Source of the DNA: Turicibacter bilis
GTDB lineage: Bacteria > Bacillota_I > Bacilli_A > MOL361 > Turicibacteraceae
Direction: 5' to 3'
Assembly (NCBI RefSeq): GCF_024499055.1
Contig: NZ_CP071249.1
Location: 310,001-374,000 of the forward strand
Length of the DNA: 64,000 nucleotides
The translations under genes and the position numbers were made by a program. Positions 15,710 through 24,120 of this stretch are shown piece by piece; within the stretch, counting starts at the first letter, position 1, and each line of letters starts with the position of its first letter. A model generated the notes under the pieces. It searched no databases. It had not been told where the DNA came from and saw only the letters and a program-made list of their open reading frames with translations.

Positions 15710-17545
15710 ATGGGATATTATAAAATTCATACTTATCAATTAACGTGTGATTGTCCATATTGTCAACGAATTCGTTCATCAAACGCATCCGTGCAATCGA
15801 ATACAGAGGTGGCACAAGAAACGAGTCATGAGTTAATGAGACAAACGGCTCGACAAGATACATCCGAAGGCAATTTAATCACCTTGAACAATGCCTTTAC
15901 ACAGGCACCTATTACAGTTGGTGGAGAAGTGGTTTATGTACCGAAAGTATTAGGACCTAAAAAAGAGGAATTGCGTGGGGTTTGGATTACAACGGTACGT
16001 AACAATGACTTTCCTAGTAAGGCAGTTTATGAGAATGGGTTTAATCTGGAATTATTTAAATCTGAATTTTTAGCAATTCTTCGTCGCTGTAAAGCATTAA
16101 CTTTAAATGCAATCTTTTTTCAAGTTCGACCTGAAGGAGATGCCTTTTATGAATCAGGTGTCAATCCATGGAGTGCTTACTTAACAGGTGAACAAGGCGT
16201 TAAACCCGATTGGGGTGACTTTGATCCCTTAACATGGATGATTGAAGTGACCCATCAAGAAGGGATTGAATTTCATGCCTGGTTTAACCCGTACCGCTTA
16301 ACACCAGTGGGTGATCCAAACTCAACGAAACAAAGTCTATTAAATTCATTGAGTGATACACATTATGCGAGACGTCATCCTGATTGGGTTTATTATTTTA
16401 ATCGTCAAATCTATTTAGATCCAGGTGTTCCAGAAGTTCGTGAGTTTATTGTTCAAACCGTCATGGAAGTTGTTCAAAACTATGCCATTGATGCCGTACA
16501 TTTTGATGATTACTTCTATCCGTATTCATATGAAGCAGAAGTTAATGGACAGCCAACGGTCATTAGCTTTGCTGATGAAAGTCCAGATTATGCGACTTAT
16601 GAAGCTAATCATGAACCTAATCAAGATATCGATACCTGGCGAGAACAAAATATTAATCAGTTAGTCTACACATTATCACGCACCATTCATGAATATGATG
16701 TTGAAAATGGAAAAAGTATTGCATTTGGAATCAGTCCATTTGGGGTTTGGGCCTCAGCTGAAGAAACGGAGGGCGTAGGTTCGAATACTTCATCAGCCCA
16801 GTTATCCTCTTTAAGTGAATACGTGAATTCAAAACTATGGGTGGATGAAGAATGGTTAGATTATATTGTGCCACAAAATTATTGGTCATTGTCAGATTCT
16901 CTTTCATCGTTTGCGGAAGTAGCTGCCTGGTGGAATAAAGTGGTTGGGAATTCTCGTACCCAACTTTATATGGGATTAGGTTTATATCTTTATAATGAAG
17001 ACTATCAGCACCCAGCTTGGCAAAATCCTGAAGAAATCGTCGACCAAATACGTTATCTTCGCACCCTTTCTGATAATGATGGTTATGTGTTCTTTACTTA
17101 TCATAATTTAATTGCTTATGATAATAATGAGCCCGGTCAACAAGTGTTAAATCAGGCTCTTTCTCGTTTAGAAAATGAAGTCTTAACCACTTATAGTCTT
17201 GTACCCCCTCGACCATGGTTACAAATGCGTGTGACTAATCCGGTACAAAATTTAATGGTGACACCATGTGATGAAGAATGTACTTTAATTCAATTTGAAG
17301 ATTCACTTGAAAATAATAGTCAATACTATGTGATCTATCGGGTTCCTCGAGCAAGATATCGTGAAACGATCGATTTTTCAGATGCAAGTTATATTTTAGA
17401 TGTCATTGGAAAAAATAAAGGAGAAGTTGTTCAACATTATACAGATACAACTGCTGATCCAAATGCCGTTTATACTTATGCGGTCACCGCGTTATCACAA
17501 GCGCAAGTAGAATCAAGCCCTGTTTCATTTGTATATATTCCTTAA
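15710..17545 (+). CDS. GHL10-family glycosyl hydrolase-like protein
   Basis: 611 aa. The central ~330 residues are the GHL10 (formerly DUF187) TIM barrel: LRGVWITTVRNNDFPSK, IFFQVRPEGDAFYES, GIEFHAWFNPYRLTP, DAVHFDDYFYPY with the likely acidic catalytic residues, and IVPQNYW. Relatives act on cell-wall or polysaccharide glycans. The C-terminal ~110 residues look like a fibronectin III-type domain. There is no signal peptide; the N-terminus instead has CDCPYC and about 60 low-complexity residues, which is unusual for this mostly exported family, so the enzyme may be cytosolic or spore-associated. Alone between two terminators, just after spo0A. Confidence 0.85.
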   Translation: MGYYKIHTYQLTCDCPYCQRIRSSNASVQSNTEVAQETSHELMRQTARQDTSEGNLITLNNAFTQAPITVGGEVVYVPKVLGPKKEELRGVWITTVRNNDFPSKAVYENGFNLELFKSEFLAILRRCKALTLNAIFFQVRPEGDAFYESGVNPWSAYLTGEQGVKPDWGDFDPLTWMIEVTHQEGIEFHAWFNPYRLTPVGDPNSTKQSLLNSLSDTHYARRHPDWVYYFNRQIYLDPGVPEVREFIVQTVMEVVQNYAIDAVHFDDYFYPYSYEAEVNGQPTVISFADESPDYATYEANHEPNQDIDTWREQNINQLVYTLSRTIHEYDVENGKSIAFGISPFGVWASAEETEGVGSNTSSAQLSSLSEYVNSKLWVDEEWLDYIVPQNYWSLSDSLSSFAEVAAWWNKVVGNSRTQLYMGLGLYLYNEDYQHPAWQNPEEIVDQIRYLRTLSDNDGYVFFTYHNLIAYDNNEPGQQVLNQALSRLENEVLTTYSLVPPRPWLQMRVTNPVQNLMVTPCDEECTLIQFEDSLENNSQYYVIYRVPRARYRETIDFSDASYILDVIGKNKGEVVQHYTDTTADPNAVYTYAVTALSQAQVESSPVSFVYIP

Positions 17546-17549
17546 ATAA

Positions 17550-17588
17550 AAAAAATCATTTACTAAGTCAGTAAATGATTTTTTTTTA
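17550..17588. terminator. Bidirectional terminator between GHL10 gene and small minus-strand gene
   Basis: AATCATTTACT (17554-17564) / AGTAAATGATT (17570-17580) flanked by A- and T-runs, serving both converging genes. Confidence 0.9.
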
Positions 17589-17732
17589 TTAAAAGAAAGG
17601 CATATCGCGAAGATTGATAATACTTACGATTAATGAAATTAAAGGGACAACGACGAATGATAATGCTAAAATTAATAATAAGATTTTTGTGCCCTTCATC
17701 TTGTTTAAATTATGTTGTGCTTTTTTAGCCAT
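17589..17732 (-). CDS. 47-aa single-span membrane protein
   Basis: Minus-strand ORF MAKKAQHNLNKMKGTK followed by one hydrophobic span (ILLLILALSFVVVPLISLIVSI) and NLRDMPFF. GAGGTG lies 7-8 nt before its ATG (plus 17739-17744), and it ends in the shared terminator. The basic N-terminus then one helix suggests an N-in, C-out small membrane protein, resembling the DUF4044-type short proteins of Firmicutes, though I cannot confirm the family. Easily missed because of its size. Confidence 0.7.
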   Translation of the reverse strand: MAKKAQHNLNKMKGTKILLLILALSFVVVPLISLIVSIINLRDMPFF

Positions 17733-17738
17733 ACTAAA

Positions 17739-17767
17739 TTCACCTCATAGACAAAATTTGCTATAAT
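17739..17767 (+). promoter_or_regulatory. Putative sigma-A promoter of dinB
   Basis: TTCACC (17739-17744), 17-nt spacer, TATAAT (17762-17767). A further TATAAT is at 17789. The -35 overlaps the ribosome site of the divergent small gene. Confidence 0.45.
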
Positions 17768-17827
17768 GTATACTGTAACTTAGTCTATTATAATATAAAT
17801 GCTTAGAAAAAGGAAGAGGATTTAACT

Positions 17828-19018
17828 TTGGGAACGCCGATATTTAGAATTATATTCCATATTGACTTAAACGCTTTCTTCGCTTCGTGTGAAACGATAT
17901 TACGACCAGAATTGCAAAACTTACCGTTGGCTATTACAGGTGAGAAGTCTTCGAAGCGTGGAATTGTGGTTACTGCAAATTATGTTGCTCGTCAATATGG
18001 GGTTCATAGTGCCATGCCACTGATGCAAGCTAAAAAAAAGTGTCCACATTTAGTGGTTGCATCGGCGAACTTTGATTTATATCGAAAAATATCTCAGCAA
18101 TTTATTCAGTTATTACATGAATATAGTGATCAAGTTGAAAAGGCATCCATTGATGAGGCGTATGTGGATGTCACTCACCTTTATCAAGAGATTCACCCGC
18201 TTCACTTAGCACAACAAATTCAACAACGCATATTCAATGAATTAAAGATTGGATGCAGTATTGGTGTCGCACCGAATAAGTTTTTAGCAAAGATGGCTTC
18301 TGATATGAAAAAGCCGAATGGGATAACGGTTTTAAGGAAACGAGATTTGCCACACATCCTATGGCCGATGCCGATTGAGGAGATGTTTGGGGTAGGTAAA
18401 GCCTCTTCACCTAAATTAAAGCAATTAGGGATAAATACAATTGGCGACTTGGTGCATTATAAAGACGTTGATAAAATTGAGCAACTCTTTGGGCATCATG
18501 CACTCAAATGGATTGAGAATGCAAAAGGCAATGATCAAAATCCAATCAACCCAAATAAGTATGAAGTCCCGTCCAGCATCGGTCATTCGACGACCTTTTC
18601 TAAAGACTATTGTTTTGCTGAGGAAATAAAAGCAGAGGCCAAGCGAATGTGTATTAAGACGTCGAATCGATTAAAAAAATATGGTTTATATGCTAAGACG
18701 ATTAGTATTCAATTAAAAGATACGTCATTTAAACAAATCACACGGAGTCAAACGGTTCAAATTCCGATTCAAAGTGTGAATGAACTCTATCCAATCATTG
18801 AAGAGCTATTTGATGAACATTGGGAAGGACAAGCCCTGCGCTTAATTGGAGTGAATACGACGAATTTAGTCAATACGAATAAAGTGACTCAACAATTAAA
18901 TCTCTTTAATTATCAGTCGTTTGCGAGTGAAGAGAAGTTAAACCAAACCATTCAACAAATAAAAACAAAACATGGGACCCATCTTATTCAAAAAGGGATT
19001 CAGAAAGGACAAAAGTGA
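17828..19018 (+). CDS. dinB: DNA polymerase IV (Y family)
   Basis: 396 aa translesion polymerase. Motif FHIDLNAFFASCE contains the first metal-binding Asp; KASIDEAYVDVT gives the SIDE catalytic pair; GCSIGVAPNKFLAKMASDMKKPNG follows; then GVGKASSPKLKQLGINTIGDL (HhH) and the little-finger domain. The C-terminal sliding-clamp motif appears as QLNLFNYQ. Starts at TTG 17828 with GGAAGAGGA 7 nt upstream; no in-frame ATG precedes the catalytic motif. Overlaps or abuts nudF downstream. Confidence 0.95.
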   Translation: MGTPIFRIIFHIDLNAFFASCETILRPELQNLPLAITGEKSSKRGIVVTANYVARQYGVHSAMPLMQAKKKCPHLVVASANFDLYRKISQQFIQLLHEYSDQVEKASIDEAYVDVTHLYQEIHPLHLAQQIQQRIFNELKIGCSIGVAPNKFLAKMASDMKKPNGITVLRKRDLPHILWPMPIEEMFGVGKASSPKLKQLGINTIGDLVHYKDVDKIEQLFGHHALKWIENAKGNDQNPINPNKYEVPSSIGHSTTFSKDYCFAEEIKAEAKRMCIKTSNRLKKYGLYAKTISIQLKDTSFKQITRSQTVQIPIQSVNELYPIIEELFDEHWEGQALRLIGVNTTNLVNTNKVTQQLNLFNYQSFASEEKLNQTIQQIKTKHGTHLIQKGIQKGQK

Positions 19019-19020
19019 TT

Positions 19021-19566
19021 ATGAAAAAATTGAAAGAAAAACAATTGACAAGTCAGGAGTATTATCGCAACTCATTTTTAAAGGTGACAGAGGATGAGGT
19101 CATTTTACCAAATGATAAACAGGCCAAACGTGTCGTTGTTCATCATCCAGGAGGAGTGAATTTAATCGCCCTAGATGAGGCGAATCGTTTAATGTTAGTC
19201 GAGCAATATCGTTATCCGATTGAAAAAGCGACCTTGGAAACACCAGCTGGTAAAATTGAACCCGGAGAAGAAACTGGTGTGACAGCTAAGCGTGAATTAG
19301 AGGAGGAGACAGGCTACACGTGTGAATCGCTACAAATGATTGGTCGTTTCGCCACGTCACCAGGTTTTTGTAATGAATATATTGAAAACTTTTTAGTCAT
19401 TAATCCCCAAAAGCTAGATTATGAAGTGGCTGGAGATGAAGACGAATTTATTAATTTATATCATGTCACAAAAGAGGAAGCCTTAAAGTTCGTAGAGGAA
19501 GGGCGTATTTGTGATTTTAAAACGATTTATGCGATTCAATACTTGATCCTTCATCATCAGTGGTAA
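19021..19566 (+). CDS. nudF: NUDIX ADP-ribose pyrophosphatase
   Basis: 181 aa. The Nudix box GKIEPGEETGVTAKRELEEETGY (GX5EX7REUXEEXGU; residues about 79-101) and the downstream TSPGFCNEYIENFL loop identify the ADP-ribose hydrolase subgroup, which cleaves ADP-ribose to AMP and ribose 5-phosphate. Start taken at ATG 19021, aligning with relatives; GTG 19015 overlapping the dinB stop is possible. The order nudF-spoIIM-fur-xerD-deoB matches Bacillus. Confidence 0.93.
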   Translation: MKKLKEKQLTSQEYYRNSFLKVTEDEVILPNDKQAKRVVVHHPGGVNLIALDEANRLMLVEQYRYPIEKATLETPAGKIEPGEETGVTAKRELEEETGYTCESLQMIGRFATSPGFCNEYIENFLVINPQKLDYEVAGDEDEFINLYHVTKEEALKFVEEGRICDFKTIYAIQYLILHHQW

Positions 19567-19758
19567 TCAGCATTCTTAAACTGACAAGAGTTGTCATAGG
19601 GGGAGAAACCATCGTTAAATTAGAACATATCATTGAGGAATATTAAGCGAATGTGTCGGCGGTCTTTGATTTTAAAGAATAACCATAAATCTTTACTATT
19701 TTTTAGCATAGTCTCTCTTTTTCTTTCATAAAGTTAGAAAAGAAAGGGGGAAGTGCTC

Positions 19759-20481
19759 ATGGTCGCACAAAAACGTCGCAAAAAATCGTTCTCTTATGTC
19801 TTATATGTCATGTATGTTCTACTACTACTCGTCATCATTGGTGATATTATTGGGTCTTCACTTTATATTAAACTGGAACAATCGTCACAAAGTTTAATGG
19901 TGAACTATGTGAATGAAAATATTAATGCGTTTGATCAAACTCAATGGTCATTTAATCAATTATTTTATAAACAATTCATGTATCAAGGAAGTATGTGGGT
20001 GTTAGGATTAACTGTCATTGGTGTCGTCGTCAATTTGTTTTTAGTTTTCTTAAAAGGAGTCATTGCTGGATTTAATGTCTTCTTTATCTTTCAAACATTA
20101 GCACCTATGCAAGCCATTTGGACAAGTTTTCTTTGGTTAATTCAGTATTCACTTATTTTAGGTGTTACCATTTTAAGTGGTTATTTTAGTGTTCGTTTTG
20201 TAATTATGGCGGTCAAAATTATTTTCTTTAAGAAGAATACGACTCTTTTAAAAAAGCATTTACTATATTACTTTTATCAGTTATTCATTATTATGGTTTT
20301 AACATTGGTGACTTCAGGAGTGACGTACTTAATCCAACCGATTGTCTACCATCAGTTTGAAAAAGCAGGTCAAGCTCAGCCCGTAGAACAGTCAGCTGAT
20401 GACTTTATTTCGACGTCTTCTGATGCGACATCAAATCTAATGTTGCAAATAAATATTAATTTTGAAAGAGAAGTGTTATAA
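19759..20481 (+). CDS. spoIIM: Stage II sporulation protein M
   Basis: 240-aa polytopic membrane protein of the SpoIIM/DUF95 family, about five spans; SpoIIM is part of the SpoIIDMP machine that drives septal peptidoglycan remodelling and engulfment. Supporting segments: a hydrophobic N-terminal helix, GSMWVLGLTVIGVVVNLFLVFLKG and GFNVFFIF. The hydrophilic C-terminal tail (~35 residues) is longer than in Bacillus. Start at ATG 19759, 8 nt after AAAGGGGG. Position between nudF and fur is the conserved one, which strengthens the call. Confidence 0.88.
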   Translation: MVAQKRRKKSFSYVLYVMYVLLLLVIIGDIIGSSLYIKLEQSSQSLMVNYVNENINAFDQTQWSFNQLFYKQFMYQGSMWVLGLTVIGVVVNLFLVFLKGVIAGFNVFFIFQTLAPMQAIWTSFLWLIQYSLILGVTILSGYFSVRFVIMAVKIIFFKKNTTLLKKHLLYYFYQLFIIMVLTLVTSGVTYLIQPIVYHQFEKAGQAQPVEQSADDFISTSSDATSNLMLQININFEREVL

Positions 20482-20526
20482 TAAACTATAACTAAATTTA
20501 GATTTTAATAGCAAGATGGTGAAAAA

Positions 20527-20961
20527 ATGACACAACTTTCAAAATATGAAGCAATGATCGTTAAATCAGGTTCGAAATTAACCAAACAGCGTAAACAAAT
20601 TTTAAAAGTCATTGTTGATCATTCAGATGAACACTTTTCTGCCGAAACGTTATATGATTTAGTGAGACATATTGACAGCTCGATTGGAATTGCAACCGTC
20701 TATCGAACGTTGGAGCTGTTTGAAAAGCTAAAAATTATTCGCAATGTTAAAATAAAAAATGATGGGGTTAATTATTATGATGTAATTGATTTAGATGAGC
20801 AAAATCATTTTCATCACCATTTAATTTGTACCACGTGTAATCGCATCATTGAAATTGCGGATGAATTAGAAAGTTATGAGGCCTTTATCAAAGAAAAGTA
20901 TGGATTTAATGTCACTGATCATGATCTAACCCTTTATGGAACATGCGCATCATGTCAATAA
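20527..20961 (+). CDS. fur: Fur-family metalloregulator
   Basis: 144 aa. Winged helix with SSIGIATVYRTLELFEKLKII recognition region, a His-rich HFHHHLICTTC metal site and closing CASC giving the structural Zn CxxC pair. The regulatory-site Asp found in PerR (xRFD) is replaced by YYDV, so Fur/Zur type rather than PerR. The spoIIM-fur-xerD order matches Bacillus fur. It could control feoAB or other iron uptake; no obvious Fur box was found at feoAB, which instead has a different palindrome. Confidence 0.88.
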   Translation: MTQLSKYEAMIVKSGSKLTKQRKQILKVIVDHSDEHFSAETLYDLVRHIDSSIGIATVYRTLELFEKLKIIRNVKIKNDGVNYYDVIDLDEQNHFHHHLICTTCNRIIEIADELESYEAFIKEKYGFNVTDHDLTLYGTCASCQ

Positions 20962-20973
20962 TCAAAGGAATGT

Positions 20974-21010
20974 TAAGAGCTTCTACTTAAGTAGAAGCTC
21001 TTTTCTTTTT
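20974..21010 (+). terminator. Terminator after fur
   Basis: A perfect 28-nt palindrome (20975-21002, centre TACTTAAGTA) followed by TTCTTTTT; the xerD ribosome site follows immediately. Confidence 0.85.
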
Positions 21011-21024
21011 AAGGAGAGAAATAG

Positions 21025-21966
21025 ATGAACTATCAAATGGAATTGAACGGATTTTTAACTTATTTAATGATTGATCGTGGATTAAGCTTAAATACAAAAG
21101 AGAATTATGAACGAGACTTAAGAAGTTACTTAAGCTTTATCAAACAGCAATCTGTTGAGCAACTCAATCAAATTGAGCGCGAGCAGATTCAGCTTTACTT
21201 GATTGAACTATATGAGCGAGGGCTCAATACTAAGTCAGTCGCTCGTCATTTGTCAGCGATTCGGGCGTTTCACCAGTATTTAATCATTGAGAAAGTTTGT
21301 GTGAAAAATCCATGTGATTTAATTGAAAGCCCGAAGTTAACACGTGATTTACCGGAAATTCTAAGTATCGAGGAAGTCGATGCATTACTTGAAAGTTTTA
21401 AACAAGATACACCAGGAGACCTTCGAAATCGAGCGATGGTCGAATTATTATATGCCTCAGGTCTTCGTGTCACTGAACTTTTGAATTTAAGACTTGAAGA
21501 TTTACATTTATCGATGCAATTTATTAAATGTCAAGGAAAGGGAAATAAAGAACGAATCGTTCCGATTGGTGAAGTGGCTGCTGAGGTGCTAGATCTTTAT
21601 TTAACAATTGCCCGACCTAAACTTTTAAAGAAACCGACAGATGTCTTGTTTTTAAATCGTTTCGGTGAGATGATGACACGCCAAGGTTTTTGGAAAATTT
21701 TAAAAAAACAAGCTCAAATGGCGGGGATTACAAAAGAATTATCTCCCCATAAGCTTCGCCATTCCTTTGCCACACATCTAATTGAAAATGGGGTCGATTT
21801 ACGTTTAGTACAAGAAATGTTAGGGCATTCTGATATTGCAACCACTCAAATTTATACGCATATTAGTAAAGATCATTTACGTGGGGTATTTGAGCAAGCG
21901 CATCCACGAAGCGGGAAAACAAGTGCTGAAAATGAAGGCTTTTTCTCGCAAAGTTTGGAAAAATGA
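21025..21966 (+). CDS. xerD: Tyrosine recombinase XerD
   Basis: 313 aa. N-terminal SAM-like core-binding domain (FLTYLMIDRGLSLNTKENYERDLRSY), then catalytic domain with Arg in LLYASGLRVTELL, Lys in CQGKGNKER, HKLRHSFATH, GHSDIATTQIYTHI carrying the nucleophilic Tyr. XerCD resolves chromosome dimers at dif. Ends with a ~20-residue tail (HPRSGKTSAENEG...) beyond the usual Xer C-terminus. Ribosome site AAGGAGAG. Conserved locus next to fur and deoB. Confidence 0.95.
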   Translation: MNYQMELNGFLTYLMIDRGLSLNTKENYERDLRSYLSFIKQQSVEQLNQIEREQIQLYLIELYERGLNTKSVARHLSAIRAFHQYLIIEKVCVKNPCDLIESPKLTRDLPEILSIEEVDALLESFKQDTPGDLRNRAMVELLYASGLRVTELLNLRLEDLHLSMQFIKCQGKGNKERIVPIGEVAAEVLDLYLTIARPKLLKKPTDVLFLNRFGEMMTRQGFWKILKKQAQMAGITKELSPHKLRHSFATHLIENGVDLRLVQEMLGHSDIATTQIYTHISKDHLRGVFEQAHPRSGKTSAENEGFFSQSLEK

Positions 21967-22041
21967 AATATAATAAATAAGTAAACGGGATTGATTAATA
22001 CTAAGTTTGTATTAGTTTGTACGTTAGAAAGGAAGTTATTT

Positions 22042-23223
22042 ATGAAGTATAATCGTATATTTTTAGTTATTATGGACTCTGTAGGGGCTGGGGAATTACC
22101 AGATGCAAAAGATTATAATGATACAGGGGCAAATACGTTAAAACATATTGCAGAGACTGCTAAAGGATTAAATATGCCTCATATGCAAGCATTAGGACTA
22201 GGAAATTTAACTGAAATTGAAGGTGTGGCACCGATTCGACCAGAAAAAGGATATTATACGAAGTGTGAAGAGTTATCAGTAGGGAAAGATACGATGACTG
22301 GACACTGGGAAATCATGGGGCTTAAAATTACAGAACCGTTCCGTACCTTCACGGACACGGGATTCCCTAAAGAGTTAATTGATGAATTAGAGGCGCGTAC
22401 AGGTCGTAAAGTAATTGGAAATAAATCATCATCTGGAACGGAAATTTTAGATGAATTGGGAGAGCAGCACATGACAACAGGTGATATCATCGTTTATACA
22501 TCAGCGGATTCTGTGCTACAGATTGCAGCTCATGAAGGTGTTATTCCAGTTGAAGAGTTATGGAATATGTGTAAGGTTGCACGTGAGATCACAATGAAAG
22601 AAGAATGGAAAGTTGGACGTATTATTGCACGTCCATTCGTTGGGCCGAAAAGAGGGGAATTCAAACGTACACCAAATCGTCATGATTATGCGTTAAAGCC
22701 ATTCGGACGTACGGTCTTAAATGAATTAAAAGATGCAGGTCAAGAAGTGATTGCGATTGGTAAAATCAATGATATTTATGTTGGAGAAGGTGTAACAGAA
22801 GCTATCTTAACAAAATCAAATGAAGATGGAATGAATCAATTATTAAATGTGATGAAACGTGACTTCAATGGATTAGCCTTCTTAAACTTAGTTGATTTTG
22901 ATGCGATGTATGGACATCGTCGTGACCCATTAGGATATGCGAAATGTTTAGAAGCATTTGATGTTCAATTAGGAGAGGTGTTATCAGAAATGAAAGCAGA
23001 TGATTTATTAATTATCTCTGCTGACCACGGAAATGATCCAATTGCATCAGGAAGCGATCATACACGTGAGTATATCCCAGTCATTATGTATTCACCATCG
23101 ATGCAAGCAAGTGGGGAGTTACCAATCGGTAAATCATTTGCTAACATTGGAGCAACAGTGGCCGAAAACTTTGGTGTAGAAATGCCAGCCATTGGAGAAA
23201 GTTATTTAAATCAATTAAACTAA
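22042..23223 (+). CDS. deoB: Phosphopentomutase
   Basis: 393 aa, Mn2+ alkaline-phosphatase-superfamily enzyme interconverting (deoxy)ribose 1- and 5-phosphate in nucleoside salvage. [17 protein letters not shown] binds metal, the phosphothreonine is in [14 protein letters not shown] (about residues 84-88), and late ISADHGNDP...SDHTREYIP completes the site. ATG 22042 follows AGAAAGGAAG; upstream in-frame codons lack support. Confidence 0.97.
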   Translation: MKYNRIFLVIMDSVGAGELPDAKDYNDTGANTLKHIAETAKGLNMPHMQALGLGNLTEIEGVAPIRPEKGYYTKCEELSVGKDTMTGHWEIMGLKITEPFRTFTDTGFPKELIDELEARTGRKVIGNKSSSGTEILDELGEQHMTTGDIIVYTSADSVLQIAAHEGVIPVEELWNMCKVAREITMKEEWKVGRIIARPFVGPKRGEFKRTPNRHDYALKPFGRTVLNELKDAGQEVIAIGKINDIYVGEGVTEAILTKSNEDGMNQLLNVMKRDFNGLAFLNLVDFDAMYGHRRDPLGYAKCLEAFDVQLGEVLSEMKADDLLIISADHGNDPIASGSDHTREYIPVIMYSPSMQASGELPIGKSFANIGATVAENFGVEMPAIGESYLNQLN

Positions 23224-23227
23224 TTTG

Positions 23228-23258
23228 AAAAACTCAAGGGTAACCTTGAGTTTTTATT
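23228..23258 (+). terminator. Terminator after deoB
   Basis: AACTCAAGG (23231-23239) / CCTTGAGTT (23244-23252), loop GTAA, then T-run. Confidence 0.9.
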
Positions 23259-23326
23259 CAGAAGTAGACAGCGTTGTAAATTTTTATTAAAATAAAGAAA
23301 AGCTTTAATGTAAGAGGGTGAGAAAT

Positions 23327-23854
23327 ATGGAATCAGTAACACGTCGCGAGGCGATTTATGAGACGTTATCGAAGGCCATCCAACCGATTAAAGGTAGTGA
23401 ACTGGCTAAAATGTATCAAGTGAGTCGTCAAGTTATTGTGCAAGATATCGCATTATTACGTGCGAAAGGAATCCAAGTAGTGGCAACTCCTTCTGGATAT
23501 ATGATTCAAGAACCTGTAGCCTCAGGTCTTTTGAAAACGATTTGCTGTAAACATGGACATACGATTGAAGAGTTACAAACGGAATTAGAGTTAATTATTT
23601 CGTATGGTGGAAAAGTGATTGATGTGATTGTTGAACATCCGGTTTACGGTGAGATTCGAGTCGTTTTAAACTTAAATTATTTAAACGATGTCAAAACGTT
23701 TATTGAAAAAGTGAGTCAAGCTCAAACAAAGCCTCTATCTTTGTTAACAGAGGGCATTCATTATCATACGTTAGAAGTCGAAAATGAACAGATGTATGAA
23801 GAGATTGTCAACGAATTAAAACAACATCATTTCATTCATGAGCGATTGAAATAA
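23327..23854 (+). CDS. niaR: NAD biosynthesis repressor NiaR (3H domain)
   Basis: 175 aa: winged HTH (RREAIYETLSKAIQPIKGSELAKMYQVSRQVIVQDIALLRAKG) plus a C-terminal 3H domain with the three conserved His regions (CKHGHT, VEHPVYGEI, EGIHYHTLEV). The family represses NAD synthesis and niacin transport genes with nicotinic acid as co-repressor. ATG 23327 is preferred to GTG 23318, which overlaps AGAGGGTG. The promoter region has AGACAGCGTTG (23266-23276), echoed as AGACAGCAGTTG before the next gene. Confidence 0.9.
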   Translation: MESVTRREAIYETLSKAIQPIKGSELAKMYQVSRQVIVQDIALLRAKGIQVVATPSGYMIQEPVASGLLKTICCKHGHTIEELQTELELIISYGGKVIDVIVEHPVYGEIRVVLNLNYLNDVKTFIEKVSQAQTKPLSLLTEGIHYHTLEVENEQMYEEIVNELKQHHFIHERLK

Positions 23855-23888
23855 TAAATAAAATATGAGTCTTCACCAAAAATGGCGC

Positions 23889-24072
23889 TTGACAATTTCT
23901 TGCTATTAAAACTATTAATTTTAGTCTTAAAATTAGCTATTTTCCGTGTAATTTAAACATCATTTTAAATAAGAAAATATTTTTTTAAAATCAAGAACCA
24001 ATTTTGGTGATGATCCTAAAATATGGTAAATTTATCATTAATCAATTTCATGGCTTGGTCATGAAATTTTTT
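23889..24072 (+). promoter_or_regulatory. Promoter and leader with terminator-like hairpin before EIIC gene
   Basis: TTGACA (23889-23894), 18-nt spacer, TATTAA (23913-23918). About 125 nt later is a hairpin AATTTCATG (24044-24052) / CATGAAATT (24060-24068) followed by T-residues, i.e. an intrinsic terminator about 50 nt before the next gene. This could be an attenuated leader, but I do not recognise a riboswitch or antiterminator site. Confidence 0.4.
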
Positions 24073-24084
24073 AAAAAAACTTGG

Positions 24085-24106
24085 TGACAAGACAGCAGTT
24101 GACACA
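24085..24106 (+). promoter_or_regulatory. Candidate operator with direct TGACA repeats before EIIC gene
   Basis: Two TGACA copies at 24085-24089 and 24100-24104, 15 bp apart, separated by AGACAGCAGT. The AGACAGC-GTTG core is repeated near the niaR promoter, so NiaR is the obvious candidate ligand; this is inference. Confidence 0.35.
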
Positions 24107-24120
24107 ATAGGGGGATTGAA

